Shown: positions 23,735 through 36,098 of the stretch, piece by piece
Numbering within the stretch: position 1 is the stretch's first letter
Layout of the letters: every line of letters begins with the position of its first letter
Assembly (NCBI GenBank): GCA_013368315.1
Contig: JAACJM010000027.1
Coordinates: 124,001-188,000, forward strand
Direction of reading: 5' to 3'
Source: Tetrapyrgos nigripes
Taxonomy: Eukaryota > Basidiomycota > Agaricomycetes > Agaricales > Campanellaceae
Length of the DNA stretch: 64,000 bases
Made by a program: the position numbers and the translations under genes
Notes under the pieces: model-generated
The model's input: only the letters and a program-made list of their open reading frames with translations
Databases searched by the model: none
What the model was told of the DNA's origin: nothing

Positions 23735-23945
23735 TCAATCTTTCTTACTCAACGCCTGCAATTGCACTAGCTCATAATAACCCCCCTTTCTGGCTAGCAG
23801 ATTCTCGTGAGTACCCGCTTCAGCAACACGACCTTCCTTAATAACGTATCTAAGAAGAAATCAGAGTCACAATCAATAAAGCCAATTGGAGTACGAAGGA
23901 GACCAAGCACTTACATGCAATCGGCATTTTGGAAACTCGACAAAG
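23735..23945 (-). pseudogene. ABC transporter C-terminal fragment
   Basis: The end of the last nucleotide-binding domain of a B-type (MDR-like) ABC exporter. The reading is LSSFQNADC, an intron with GTAAGT donor, then YVIKEGRVAEAGTHENLLAR and GGYYELVQLQALSKKD followed by TGA. This matches the stretch after the H-loop of such pumps. Homology stops at about 23945, exactly where the Ala-His-Arg before LSS should be, and everything upstream is unrelated. It is a remnant of about 50 codons. Confidence 0.8.
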
Positions 23946-24324
23946 GCTCCCACTGACGCTCCTCCTGACCTCACCTCTTCCAGCTAATCATATCGTATTC
24001 ACGATTCCAATGCCTGCACACCCTCTCGCTCCTGGCTCTTCGCACCCCCTCGTGCCCGTACCAATGCCCATTGAAACAAGTCGAAATCAAAATCCCGCAT
24101 CCAATCCTAAATCCCAGATCCAGATCCAAATTCCAAATTCCCAAAATCCAGCACGAAATCCACCTCCAAAGAACCCTCCGCCATCTAGCTTCCACCACCT
24201 ATGGTAGCCTCCAACCTCCAACCTCCAGGCGTCCGCATCGTCTCACCGTCTCACCGTCTTCCCATCGTCCCGTCTTCCTTCCTTCCTACTACTCCTCGCA
24301 TTACGCTCATTCCTGTTCATAATC

Positions 24325-25188
24325 CTACGCCACCAACTGAACTGCCACTCCAACCCCAACTAACACCAAAGAAGTCAACACTCCACTATCTCCTCGTACA
24401 CTCATACTCCTCGCCCCACTTGCATGACTACCCACCGCCTCACTTCCACTCGTCGTAACGAATAGAGGTATATCGGATGCGGCGGAAGCCCCTTGAGCGA
24501 TGGAGGAAACGTAACAGTATGTGTTTGTGTTGGAGAGGGGAAGACAGGAGTAGAGGGTATGCGAAGAGAGCTGCCTATAACAAAGGTCAGCGACGTTGAA
24601 AAATACAAAAACGCGAAACCCACTCACCAACCCTCGTCTGTACCACAATCTCATTTCTCTCCTCCCACTCCTGCCCACAACTCGCCATAATCCCATCCAC
24701 CCAATCCCTCATCCCATTCGTACACGTATCCGCCCCATCCGGTGGATTACAAGTCCCCCACAACACCTCATTCAACAACGTCACATTCATTTGCGCATTA
24801 ACGAACGAGTCTGAAAAAGACTGAAGCATACCGAATGAACGACAAGAGCGGAATGAATCCGAGTCAGTCATGTAGAGGAAAAAGTTGTAACAGCCTTGGG
24901 TGGAGAAGTTTAGGGGGAGGGAGGATTGGTCCCAGGGTTGAGGGAACGGTGTTGGGAGTGGAGGTGGAGAGGTGGGGGACGGGATGGTGGGGACTGGTTG
25001 GTTTGATGGGGATGCAGCGGGATGACGTATCCACCTGGTACACGCTGCTATGAGGAAGAGTACGAGGGTTATGAGTAAAGACGGCGTCTCTGCGTAGCAG
25101 GAGCTGGAGTTGGAGGAAACGGGTACCCGTCCCAAGTAACGGAAAGAGAACGAGAACGAGGAGAACGAGGAGACGCGCCCAATGCCAT
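24325..25188 (-). pseudogene. DUF7729-like extracellular protein, frame-broken
   Basis: Basidiomycete cell-surface protein of unknown role. From ATG 25188: MALGASPRSPRSRSLSVTWD, a Pro-rich segment, one hydrophobic anchor (LLITLVLFLIAACT), a Ser/Pro linker, then the Cys-patterned domain with FSTQGCYNFFLYMT, LNEVLWGTCNPPDGADTC and QEWEERNEIVVQTRVG. After an intron with GTGAGT donor come TNTYCYVSSIAQGASAAS and a hydrophobic tail (GVLTSLVLVGVGVAVQLVA) that looks like a GPI-attachment signal. The N-terminal segment and the anchor are in different frames (shift near 25075), and the join near 24590 also needs a shift. DUF7729 is named from memory of the family pattern. Confidence 0.5.
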
Positions 25189-25426
25189 AAACGAAAGTGA
25201 AAAACACAAGAAAGAGAGAAAGAGAGAAAGAGAGACGTAGAAGAGAGAAGGGGGTGGAAGAGTAAAAAATTTCAGACCCGTGAGCACCTCCCGTGTAGTT
25301 GAGAGTAGCGTGTAGTAGACGGCGGATAAGTCGTACAATAGTCTTAATGACGAAGGATAATCTGACGACATGAGGAGGATGAAAAATAGCCATTGTTGTA
25401 CGCGCTCAAAACAACATCTATACGGC

Positions 25427-25736
25427 CTAGTTGACATTGTACCCGACAAGACGACTCTTTCCAACAATTTCGCCAATCTACAGAGCAACGCAACGTCAAC
25501 ACGAAGACTCGGACCTGGTAGTAGTACGAAAACACACCTTGAAGATACCATACGCCTCCAATGCATAGACACCAATCCTAGCGATCTCTGCGCTTCTAAC
25601 AGCCCCAGACCAATACTCCCTATTAATGGCTCTAGCCCACATGGTCTCATACCCAGAACGAACGGTCGCAACGGAGTGAGGAGAGAGCTTTTCGCGGTTT
25701 GTTGGGCAGTAGTCAGCGCTTCTTGTGCGCTGGACA
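25427..25736 (-). pseudogene. Mitochondrial ATP synthase subunit g, internally deleted copy
   Basis: Subunit g is a small stator protein that stabilises F1Fo dimers in the inner membrane. Here the C-terminal half is well preserved: KLSPHSVATVRSGYETMWAR, EIARIGVYALEAYGIFK, a 60-nt GT-AG intron (25537-25478), then IGEIVGKSRLVGYNVN and TAG. Just upstream, in another frame, lies SAQEALTTAQQTAKS, which resembles the N-terminal helix of fungal subunit g. The roughly 50 residues that should lie between (a Gly-rich turn and the first hydrophobic segment) are missing. It therefore looks like a deleted, frame-broken duplicate, not the working gene. Confidence 0.7.
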
Positions 25737-25791
25737 ACGACGACGGACCGGGACAGCTCGCAAGGCATTTGTTTGGTCTTGTTGAGATCAA

Positions 25792-26830
25792 ACGCTTTCG
25801 CCTCAGCTAGTAGCCTACTACAACTCAGCTACTACTTAATCTCGCATGCAAGCGAACGATGCCCTGCTCTGTAGTTCTTTAGCTGCTACTTGTATGCAGG
25901 CTCTCTCCAAAGCTCCTCAAATCCGGCTACGTGTACTTGATTACCATATTTTGGTGCGGTCGAGTCGAAAGTTGAAAGCACTCGGCCTGTGTACCAAAAC
26001 ATGTTGAAGTATGGCACGATATGAGGAGACTCGTAGTTAACTAGTACATTATCCAATCCCTGTATCAACGGTACTTGAGAAAATCGAGATGGAAATAATC
26101 GTATACTTTGTTGGCAGAGAAAACAACTATTGTCATGGTTCATCGATATCACAGGCCAGGTACTTATATTTGCTTAGACGGTAAGTGCTGTTAATCCAAA
26201 AGACCTAGCATCAGCAAGCAAATGAGGACCTTTGAGCCACTGATTGTGTAGTATGCTGAGTTACAGAAATGCATACACAGGCGGTGGCTCATCTGTCAAA
26301 TCCATCGCCCAATCCGAGCTCTAGCTTCTGTTGACTCTTCAACATCTATATCTGTACCATCCTCCTCCTCATCGCCGCCTGCATTCCCTCCATCCCTTCT
26401 CTAGAGCTATCAACAGCCTGTTATAACGTGCGCATCTGTTCCTGTAGATCGTCGGCCTCTCCCTGGAGCTGTTCTTGACGTACGGTAAGAGTCAGAAGTT
26501 GTTTCCAATGAGCGTTTGGAGTTTTGAAAGGAATGAAAGGATGAGGAGCGTTCGTGTGATGAGCTCTGATCCAGAAGCTCCCTTTCGTAAGGAGATTAGG
26601 ACGGATTTTCTGGTGCTGCTGGCTGCACTGAGTCGACTCTATGCATCGGTGGAGACGAAACGTTTATTGTGCCATCGTTTCCCGAATCTCTTCGTTGATG
26701 TCCAGACTGGCCTTCAGCAGGGCTTATTCCGTACTTGAGATCAAACGGTTGGATAGGTCTCTTTGCAAGTCACACTTGTGTCTCCTAAAATCGTGGCACA
26801 ATATTACATCTGCAAATAGCAGTTATCTCG
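25792..26830. other. Intergenic with possible coding relics
   Basis: A minus-strand segment at 26152-25886 ends NQVHVAGFEELWREPAYK before a stop and has exon-like composition, but I cannot place it. Another minus segment near 26440-26400 reads EQLQGEADDLQEQMRTL before TAA and may be the end of a coiled-coil tail. Confidence 0.3.
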
Positions 26831-27395
26831 TTAGCACCGACCTTGGTGAATCCCATTCCTGAAGAACCACATTCCCAGCAGACTCAAAGCTACCACCAGA
26901 ACAACAGCACAGACTGTACCAGCGATGGTCGCAGTGCTGATCTTTCTGGGACTCTGATCCCAGTGGCTCTGAGGTTTAGCAGGTTGGCTGACAGAAGGGG
27001 TACTTGAACGCCGTTTTGAACTTTTTATACGCCGATTTAAGAGGGAAAACACTCACTGGAAAGGAACGGCAGTCGCCGTAGTAATATGTGCTAGTGAATG
27101 TCGTAATCTTTCCATTTGTCTTTGTTATAATATTAGTGGTGGTAAATGTTGTAATAGCCGTGAGTGCGGGGGCTGAAGTAGTTAATGAAATGGTTCCAGT
27201 AATAGCGTTTCGGATGTGGGCGGAGGAGTTAGGAGGGTTAGGGGTGACGAAAGAGGTATAGATACTTGAATGCCATTTTGAGCGCTTTGAGATGAATCTG
27301 GGTGAAGGAAGGCAAGAAGAAAGAAAGGAAGGGGATTGGCTGAGGATTTGCCAGCGGACACTGGAAGCTACAGTTGAAATCAGAATTCTCTTCAT
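26831..27395 (-). CDS. Candidate single-pass membrane protein
   Basis: Weakly supported. A Thr/Ser-rich ectodomain-like segment (TAITTFTTTNIITKTNGKIT, then TSTYYYGDCRSFP) ends at a GTGAGT donor. A separate frame downstream reads KISTATIAGTVCAVVLVVAL, a clear membrane span, followed by FFRNGIHQGRC. That order (Thr-rich exterior, one span, short tail) is common in fungal surface sensors. I could not find a splice that keeps frame between the two parts, so either an exon border is misread or the gene is decayed. Confidence 0.3.
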
Positions 27396-27738
27396 TCTGT
27401 CTAAACCCCGTTTCAGCCTTCACCATCATTGTCGCTATCACCATGAACCATACACATAGGACTGCCCTAAAACCTTGAGCAACTTGGTAGGATATGTGGA
27501 GATTGCTGAGCATGCAAAACTGGCGACTGCGTAGGCTTGGCCAGTCTTTTGGGTCTGTGGTCTGCAGCCTTGATCAAAGCAATGGTACCCATCATTTGAA
27601 CAGATTTTCTGGTACATGATAACTTGAATTTCATATATTGATAGTAGTACAATCCAGCTCATTCTCGTTCACTATAAGTACAGTAAATATTGACGATATT
27701 ATTCAGCCATCTTTCCATCTTTCTTTCATATACTTATG

Positions 27739-30244
27739 TTAGTACAGATACCTAAAGCCTTTCCTCCTTTCCATAGCTTGTTCGAAAGTAATACCTTCTA
27801 GAATAGCGGCTTGTTCGACTCTCTGCTTATTAGTCCCTTCCATGATAGCTCTCTCGTCCTCGTCCAATTTCTTGTTGTCCCGAATGATGAGTTGACGGAT
27901 GACTATGTATAGGCAAATCAGCAAAAGACCCTGGTTGGGAAGGTACCGTGTTGTACTTACCCAGAGCTATAACAGTACTAAAAACGAAAGCAGCCAAAGA
28001 GATCACCATAGACTGGTGGTATTCAGGTCCCCATTCTGCTTTCCAGGTAAACGAACCCATTCTGTAGTACAGAAAGAGAGAATCATTAGAAATGATGTTT
28101 CCAAGTCACAAAACACGGTCTCACAGAGCCCCGAGGTTTCCAATCCCGTTGACTAATGCAATCGCAGCCGCTCGTTTCCTGACAAGTTCAAGGAGAAATA
28201 TATCAATGAGTCTCAGTTTCACAAGTGTCCCAAGGAAAAGAGGCAAGAATAAATCTCACGCAGGTGGCCTAGTAATAGTATTCGATACCCAAACGAGTGT
28301 CAATGCGAATCCTATTGTACATGTTCGAGTCAGTTTACTGCAAGGAATACACCTGGCAGCCAGCTTGAGCATGTAACGTACCACCATACCCACTAGCCAT
28401 CAAAAACATCGAAACGTATCGTCCAGCAGTATTCATCGTGCACAGACCGATGATAAAGCCAGCTATGGCACCCCACCACCATCCGGCGATGTGGAAGTAA
28501 CGTTCACCTGTACGATCTGCGTGCCAGGCATTTACGCAGCAGACGATTGATGCGAAGATCCAGGGAGGACTGAGGGAAAAGGCTCAGTATGATGGATGAT
28601 GTACATACGAGGACTTGATAATATTTACGCAGCGAGTAGCAGAGCGACGGTTGTAGAGAAGTTGGAGTTCAGAGCTGCGGCGAGGCTATATGGGCAAGAA
28701 GCATGAACGTCAATTATTACCACTACACGAGTGTGGACACAGAAAAGGAACTCACGTCGGGAAGAAATTGACAAAACTTAAACCAAGATGCTGAGCCGTG
28801 AACATGATTGAAAAGAGGAGAACCTTGGGATCTTTGAGCGCCATCCACAGGCCTTTCAGAGGTCTAATATGTACCAAAGCCAAAACGTCGACCTTGTCAG
28901 CAAGTAAACGGCGCTTTCGAAAGGTTGAGTACTTACGAATCTGCAGCATTATCCTTGTCTGCCTCGCCAGCATCATCAGCCAATCGAGCTTGAGCAAGTC
29001 GACGCTCAAAAGGTGACATCCAACGGGTGTTCGGGGGCTAAAATTTCCGTGAAAGCCGTCAGAGAGTATAATCAGTGTAAGTGAACCTGAATGCCCACGT
29101 AGTCCGGTAGAAGCCACCTGTTTCAGCGCAAAGTCATTATTGTCCTATAGACTTAAGATAGCTAAGAAACGATGGTACTTACATTGCATTAAGACCAACG
29201 AATATCGTTATGGCGCCTTCAATGTAGAATAGCCTAAGCGTAAGTCAGCATATGTCCAAGTGACAGAGCCACCGTGAATGGCATCTAGCAAGTGCATAGA
29301 CAAGAAGTTTTCCGGAACGGACTCGGATTCACCATCGCCATCCACGGATTCCACGAGCACCCTCAAGTCCGTGAAGGACACCCGCTGCCAAAAGCTAAGG
29401 AGTAAAAAATTAGAATCAAATAATACAGCGTTCAAAGGACGCCGTACCGCTCCGAACGCATTTGAAGTTAACTGCCCACAATAGAGAATAGCAGAGCGAA
29501 ACGCAAGTTCCTTTTTCGTATACCAACGTGAAAGGAGGTAGACAGCTATCGCAAATTGAAAGTAGTAAATAAGGGATCAGCTTGTCTACAGGATACTTAC
29601 TCCCAGGATAGAAAGCCGCCTCTGGTAAACCAATGAACATCCTTGTTGTGAGTATTCCACCGTAGTTGTGTGTAGCACCACTGAGGGCGCTGACAAGTCC
29701 CCATGCGATCACACACCCTCCGATGTATATAGACGGTCTAAATTTACGGGCGAGACGCACTTAGCATGTAGTGAATCCAAACAAAAAAAGGGGCATACCG
29801 CTTAATCCAGTTCAGCAACATGTTGGAAGGAATCTGTGTCGGGCAGTACGTGACATAGAGAATTGAAAGGATCACTTCGTAGTGCAAATCTGTGAGACCA
29901 AGGTCTTCTTCTAATCCCTGGAGCCTGGCAGTAGTTACTGCAGTTCTCTATACTCGACGTCGAGGAGAGTCTACTTGTCACTGGCAGGTTCTGAGGGAGA
30001 ACAAAAGAGCACGCACGTCGATATAGTTCATAATATAGATCAGTATGATTGTAGGTAGAACCCTTGTATCCAGTTTTCGAACGAGCTTCCTCTCGACATA
30101 TTCTCTCTCAGCTGTGCCGAGCTCTGGAATAGGCTCATCATCGAACTTGATGTCAAGACGGTGTTGAGGCGCGTTTTCCTCGATAAAAAAATCTTCCTTC
30201 TCGGCCTTTGTTTGAGACGTTGGTGACGTTGGTGGGGTGGACAT
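27739..30244 (-). CDS. Major facilitator, Dal5-like anion:cation symporter
   Basis: Plasma-membrane permease of the ACS family, whose fungal members import allantoate, nicotinate, pantothenate and other organic anions; the substrate cannot be read from sequence. From MSTPPTSPTSQTKAEKEDFF (start 30244), an acidic N tail leads to LDTRVLPTIILIYIMNYID, then IYIGGCVIAWGLVSALSG, IAVYLLSRWYTKKELAFRSA, GWRWLFYIEGAITIFVGLN, PPNTRWMSPFERRLAQARLA, the central loop, GLSFVNFFPT and KAEWGPEYHQSMVISLAAFV. The C-terminal tail EGITFEQAMERRKGFRYLY before TAA (27739-27741) is typical of basidiomycete members. Exons join through GT-AG introns in phase where checked; about 490-500 residues, apparently intact. Confidence 0.85.
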
Positions 30245-31605
30245 TTGGCGAGGAAAGAAAGCTATCTCCCCAGAGTATTGCCCAGGTTCTTTATCTTACT
30301 TAAAACATATTCGCCATAAGGAAGAATGATAGGTTTTGCCCGCCTGACCAGGCATATTTTGGGAGTGTATATATCCAAGAAAAACTTTTCAATTGGGGAC
30401 TTAGGGGGGCTGGAGTGCTCAACATTGGCTCAACGTGAGGCGATAATCATTCCATGAAAATCAAGGTACACAAGCAGCGTACCAGCATTTTCCCAACGTT
30501 TTCAAGAGCCACAGAGGTTGAGTATGAGTCGCAAAGATGATGGTTGGGGTCGACAAGTTGGGGGCAAGAACTTGCCGACTCAGGTTCATTGCCACGTGCC
30601 TCACGCGACGAGGTCGGTCCAAACTTCTGAATCTTTCTCTTCTGGTATGTAATTGTAGCCGCTGACCTTCTTGTGACCTTCTTCCGCAAGGTAACCAGTG
30701 ACTCGTTCAACTATAGATGGATTCATGGACTTACTCCGTTAAACACATGATCCCGGAAGGTACGCAAATTTGAAAGCGAAGTTGACGAGGAAGCCACTGT
30801 GAACTCAATGCCGACCACAGCACGGAGAATGATAAATAGGGTACAGTCCAGCCTAGGTTCTACCCAGTGTATCATTCTCCTACTACGCAATCAACTTCTC
30901 CGTTCAAGTCGAGACTGAGACACAAAGCCGCAATATTAATATGCAGCGCCACCAATCATTAATCATTCTGGGGGAGGTCCTGAAGTGGGGTAAATACCCG
31001 CCCGAAGCTCCTCGCAAAATATTTTTGACTAAAAAAGCTATAATGAGATGGTTGATTGCAGCCCCTCATCAGTGTTTTGACAGATCACTGGTTAACTGGT
31101 TCACAGGTAGAACTCATAACTGAATAATAACATGATTATAAGGTGAGTTTTACTTTTGCCGAAGGTAAAGAAAGGTCCGGGATATAAGAGGAGTATTTTG
31201 GTCAACTCCGAGTGCAACGTGTCGGGCGGTGGTCGGGGGCGTCGGTAAACCATCAGTTAGGCACCGATCATCGTCCCTGGCAACGGCGGCAATAATTTCG
31301 GGACATTGATCGACATCAGGAACCCTGCTGGTAATGCCATAAGCGATGTCAAGACATCCCGGGCATCATACATGATGTCCTGCTCACTCACCGTTCTTAT
31401 TGTACATACCTTACTGGTAGAAAGAAAATTTCGGTTGGTTGACTGGTTACCAGTCAACCAGTAAGTTGTCAAAATACTGATGCTGGCGGAAACCATGAGT
31501 CTTGAGCGAGTGTCCCCAATTACGCTGTGACGACGTTACAAGGATTATTCCAAAGATAGGTTTGTATTGTATCCTTCATATGCTTCAAATCTCATACGAT
31601 TCACC
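30245..31605. other. Intergenic between MFS and the 31.6-kb locus
   Basis: Contains the MFS promoter side. A minus-strand segment at 31400-31257 reads MYDARDVLTSLMALPAGFLM then a Pro-rich end and stop; it looks exon-like but no family is recognised. A 23-bp near-perfect palindrome lies at 31437-31459. Confidence 0.35.
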
Positions 31606-32446
31606 GACAGACACCTTTGACCTGGCAGAAATTGATTGGCACAATGGTATCGAGCACGACACCTGACACGTAAGTATGTTCTTTCTGCTAGTACTAGTAC
31701 TTACACTGCTTCTTCTGATCCTATTCCTCGTGTTTATTTGTACTTAGGTTTCTGCAGGTCAAGACACCCACTTCGATCCAGACCAAGGAAAACCCCATCT
31801 TCCCTGTATCCAAGAACTACTCGACAATGCGAGGGGGAAAGATGCTCAAGGACGACCAATTCTTACACTTGACGATTTGTCAAAGTTCTCCGTCAAGCGT
31901 CTCACTGAGGACTATGGTCTACAGGAAACACGTGGGCAGCTGCGGGCATGACGAGGGTATTAGCGACAGTCATGAAGGCGCCAAGGAAGCTCTTCCAATC
32001 CCCCATTTCTTCTCATTCCTTGAATCTCTTTGAGTCTTCGTCCCTAAACTCAGCATCACCACAATCCACCGATCTCAGAAGCGCCTCTATCAAGGCTCTA
32101 ACCACTTACATCAAAGAAATCCTCGACGGAGTCGTATTTGCCGCACCTCTCGACAATGGGCTTTTACGAAATTACCTGAATGAAACGCTAGAAAGTGGAC
32201 ACGGGTATCCTTCGCCCGGAAGTATTTCTATCAGCCCACTCGGACCAGAAGGACTCCACTAGCCTAAGGTCTGCGTATCTGACCTGGGCAGAAGGAATAC
32301 GACATACCATCGGTTCCGATGGTCATGTCAGCAGCAACGGTACAGTTGCGCCGGCGGTTGATCCACTGGATTGGGGGAGTACGGTACCGTATACAGCTGG
32401 TAGTCCAGAAGGGCAGAATTTTGTGATATTGATGTATGCGGCGTAG
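31606..32446 (+). pseudogene. Unclear coding relic, possibly heme-thiolate peroxidase-derived
   Basis: Coding-like pieces in more than one frame. Near 31610-31660 the frame reads TFDLAEIDWHNGIEHDT and then a TGA; fungal peroxidase_2 (chloroperoxidase-like) proteins have a similar IEHDASL-type segment. After an intron-like gap (to about 31748) comes GKPHLPCIQELLDNARGKDA, then GRPILTLDDLSKFSVKRLTE and a stop. A downstream frame starting 31948 continues to about 32260. The cysteine ligand motif PCP was not found, so the peroxidase reading is tentative. Confidence 0.3.
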
Positions 32447-32761
32447 AGGGATTGTGTTTTGGAAGGAGTTTGTCAGGAGGATTAAATCTTGGATGACGAG
32501 TTGAGCAGAAGACAGGCTGTACTAGTGGAAAGTCAATTAGGATGCATGTACCTTTACTTAGAAATATATATTCACAGCGAAATATCTCCAAAGTCTTTTG
32601 TGTAGACACGAGTAGCATTAGAGTCGCAGATTGCAATGGAATATCAACGAGTGATACTCATCTCGAGAGAGAGATGTATTCCCTGGTAAGATACGCACCC
32701 TGTGCCGATCGGTCCCGAATATCAATAGATCCAAATAAGCTGCTCTTGGCTTCAAACCACC

Positions 32762-35700
32762 ATGTCAGAGGATCACTCGGGTCGAGCAAGGCAGAAACGG
32801 CTTCAAAATGCCTGCGATGAATGCAAAAAAAGGAAGGGTAAGTGGAGTTTGCTCGTTTTCATGAACTCATCAATCCTTACCGGTTTCTAATTTCAACTTC
32901 CTCCTTGCGATGGCGTGGCAGTTCGATGTGAGTATGCTGAGCAATCTTTGACTCCGAGAATGAAATGCTATCTTTTCCACCATAGGCGATAGCAACAATA
33001 TGTCGGATAATATTTGTATTCCTTGCTTGAAGTTAGGTATTGCCTGTACGCATGTTGTAATGCAGCAGGTAAACCTCGTTCCTTCCCAACTTTGCTAGCG
33101 TACTCTCGTGCTCATTTGTCTCTTTGACACACTTTGAAGAAACGAGGGCCTAAGACTGGGTATGTCGTTTGAAGGCTATGTAGATTTTGACTAAATGCTC
33201 ATCGTTTCTTCTTGCATGTCGAAGTACCGTTTGGACGTCCACCTTTCAGCCGGTGGATATCCTGGTGGAACAGATCCTCAATGGACCTTCCTCTAGACCT
33301 TTTACAATCCCGGACAGCAAAGAATCAGTCCGAAAGATCCTCGTCAAACTAGCGAAACGGATTCGAGAGCTCAAAAAGGACCAACAACCTCTCGATAGCC
33401 ACGACAATTCGATTTTGGGGTTACGCGATAACACTGAGGCATACAACTTCACACCCTCCGCTCCCATCGATACACGTGTTAGCAAAATATCCGATAATGG
33501 ACAAGAAACGGACAGCAATGTAGAAGACTTGTCGAAAGAACTATCGCAGTTCTCTTTTGGCCGCGAGCGTGAAACTCATTTTGGTGAATCCAGCAATATT
33601 ATGCTCATGAAAGTCGCCATGGAGCATAACAAGGAGCTCCATGGTCCAAGTGGGCCCGACTGGAATTCCATTTTGGCTCGTGTCCGGAGGCCCGAGTTTT
33701 GGGAGATTGATCCTGTAAGTGAAGCTATCTTTTCTTCTTCCAATGCTGAATACAATGCTTCGATCAAGGAACCATCTTATTTGATAAGTCAACATGATCT
33801 CGACGCTCCAGTTTACAATTTTCCTGCGGCAGACGATCTTCATCGCTTTATTGACATCTATTTCATCGAACGGGAGACGTACACACCACTTCTTCATCGA
33901 CCTTCATTCGAAAAATCGATTCGCGAGGGACTTCATCATTGTGACTCGGCATTTGGCGCCGTCGTTCTCGCAGTATGCGCCCACGGTGCTAAACTTCTCT
34001 CAAGTTCCCGTCAAGAAGAACCAGGAGATCGCTGGTTCAGACAAATTCACCTGAGATCATTTGTATTTAAGCAAGACCTAGAACTGTATCATCTTCAGCT
34101 CTACTGTGTATGTTTCTCAAGTTTTTCCATTAAAGCCTCATCGCGCTAACGTCTCGGGTTTGCCGCTAGTTGATGATGACTTATTTTTATGGCGCAGGAA
34201 AAGGTGCTGAGTCTGTTGACAATGCTTGGGTGCTAGCTGGAATTGCAATCCGTCGTGCTCAGGAAAAGGGCGTACATCGACGTCGCACTTCAAGCTCTCA
34301 GTATCCAACTGTTGAAGGGGAATTATGGAAACGAGCATTTTGGATGTTGACCCTTCTCGATACGATGATGAGTGCGTATTATGGAAGACCCAGGGCAACG
34401 TCAGTTCAAGAGTAAGTGGGTTGATTCTTTTTACCAAAATTCGAGACTGATGTGTGCGAGGGCCGTAGCTTTGACCTTGATCCCCTCATTGAATGCGACG
34501 ACGAGTACTGGGAGCCTCAGGCTGAAGATGGCCATCAGGGTTTCGTTCAACCGCCTGGAAAGCCCTCAAAACTTGCCTATTGGAACGCATATATGAGATT
34601 GATAGAGATTTATGGATTTGCTCTGGTCACCATCGTAAGAATTCATTCTTCTAGGTTCAAGCAATCCGTCGTATGAATCATAATCTACAATCAAAGTATT
34701 CCGTCAGGAAAAATGTACTTGGCAGCAAGATAGGCATCGGTAACGGAGAATGGTACGAAAAGGCGATGATGGCAATTGATTCGGCGTTGAACGAATGGAT
34801 GGGTCTGGTCCCTGAGCACCGTAAGTACTGATGTTCTTCACGATCAGCCCATCTCTCTGAACTGATATCAGTGCAATGGGACAAACAACACGATGATCCA
34901 ATTTTCTTCACGCAATCCACCCTCCTCTTTTCTTGGTATCATTGGATTCAAATTGCAGTTCATAGACGTTTCATTCCCCGTCCCAGAAATCGTTCCACGA
35001 TATCACTCCCTTCTTTGGCCATTTGTATAAGCGCAGCTAGATCGTCTTTGCGCGTCTGTGAAAGGTTCACGAAACGTTTAGGGAATTATCATCCTCAATT
35101 AGTGGTAAGTGTTTTGTCTTGCTTCTTTCAACTTTCTCTTCAATCGTTAACTTGTGCGTATTCCAAATGTGCAGCTCGTAATGTACCATTCGGCCACTGT
35201 TCTTGCTCTGAATCTTGTGAGATCACTGCAGCTGCAAATCAAGATCGATCCAAGGAAAGAGATAATGGATATCTACAAATTCATCGACTTACTTCGCTTC
35301 TATGAGCGGGCGTAAGTAATGTACCTTTCCACAATACCTCCCCGAATCTCACCATTCAAGTTTTGTAGTTCTCCACATGCAGGACGATTGGTGTACGTAT
35401 CTTGCCTTGACGTATGATACACCTTTTTGACCGTCCATCTTAGCGATATTCTAAACGTCATGATGCTTTATAGCCCATTTCTATCTCAGACAACGAACAC
35501 ATTAGGATCAATGCCAGAGTTCAATCATCCAGCTCAACAGCCTCCCACTGCCCAACTACAGGCTGCCACATCGAGCCAGCCTTCCCTCCCACTATCAAGC
35601 ACCAGCGAAATCGGTACTGAACCATCGGTGAACCCCAATATTGAAGGCTGGAGTTCGGAATCGATACAGCAGTTATCATCTATGTCCGCTACCAGTTACA

Positions 35701-36098
35701 CGACAACCAATTCACTCCTCCCTTCCTACTCAGGCAAACTCGGAAGACATCACATTCACGAGTACTCTGTCAATGAATCCTCATTCGCAAGCTTCGATAG
35801 CCCTTCCGCAAACATGAATACCAGCTCACTAATATCACCCGACCTTCAAGAATATTTCTCTTTATTTGATGAAAGTACGATGGTAAACACGAAAACTAGT
35901 GAGTAGTTCTTGAAATTTTTGTCTTTCGAAACCAAAGAGATCTAACAGATAACACCGTTGGAGACACCCCACAAAGTTGCCCTAGGTGATTAACGAGATT
36001 CTCCCTTTATCAAGTCCTTTCTCTAATTTCAATTGTCCCACAGTACTACTCAGGACTGGGACTCTTTCATGGCGAGCATAGATCAGCTGCTGGGCTAA
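32762..36098 (+). CDS. Zn(II)2Cys6 transcription factor with fungal-specific TF domain
   Basis: Nuclear DNA-binding regulator. Start MSEDHSGRARQKRL, then the binuclear zinc cluster assembled across small introns: C-x2-C-x6-C in NACDECKKRKVRC and C-x2-C-x6-C in ICIPCLKLGIAC, followed by a basic KRGPKTG linker. A region with RKILVKLAKRIRELKKDQQ could be a coiled coil. The middle homology region starts around FIDIYFIERETYTPLLHRPS and includes FGAVVLAVCAHGAKL, NAWVLAGIAIRRAQEKGVHR, FWMLTLLDTMMSAYYGRP and SALNEWMGLVPEHLQWD. The C terminus is Ser/Gln/Thr-rich and ends QDWDSFMASIDQLLG with TAA at 36096-36098. Roughly 800 residues; no break seen. Its targets are unknown. Confidence 0.87.
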
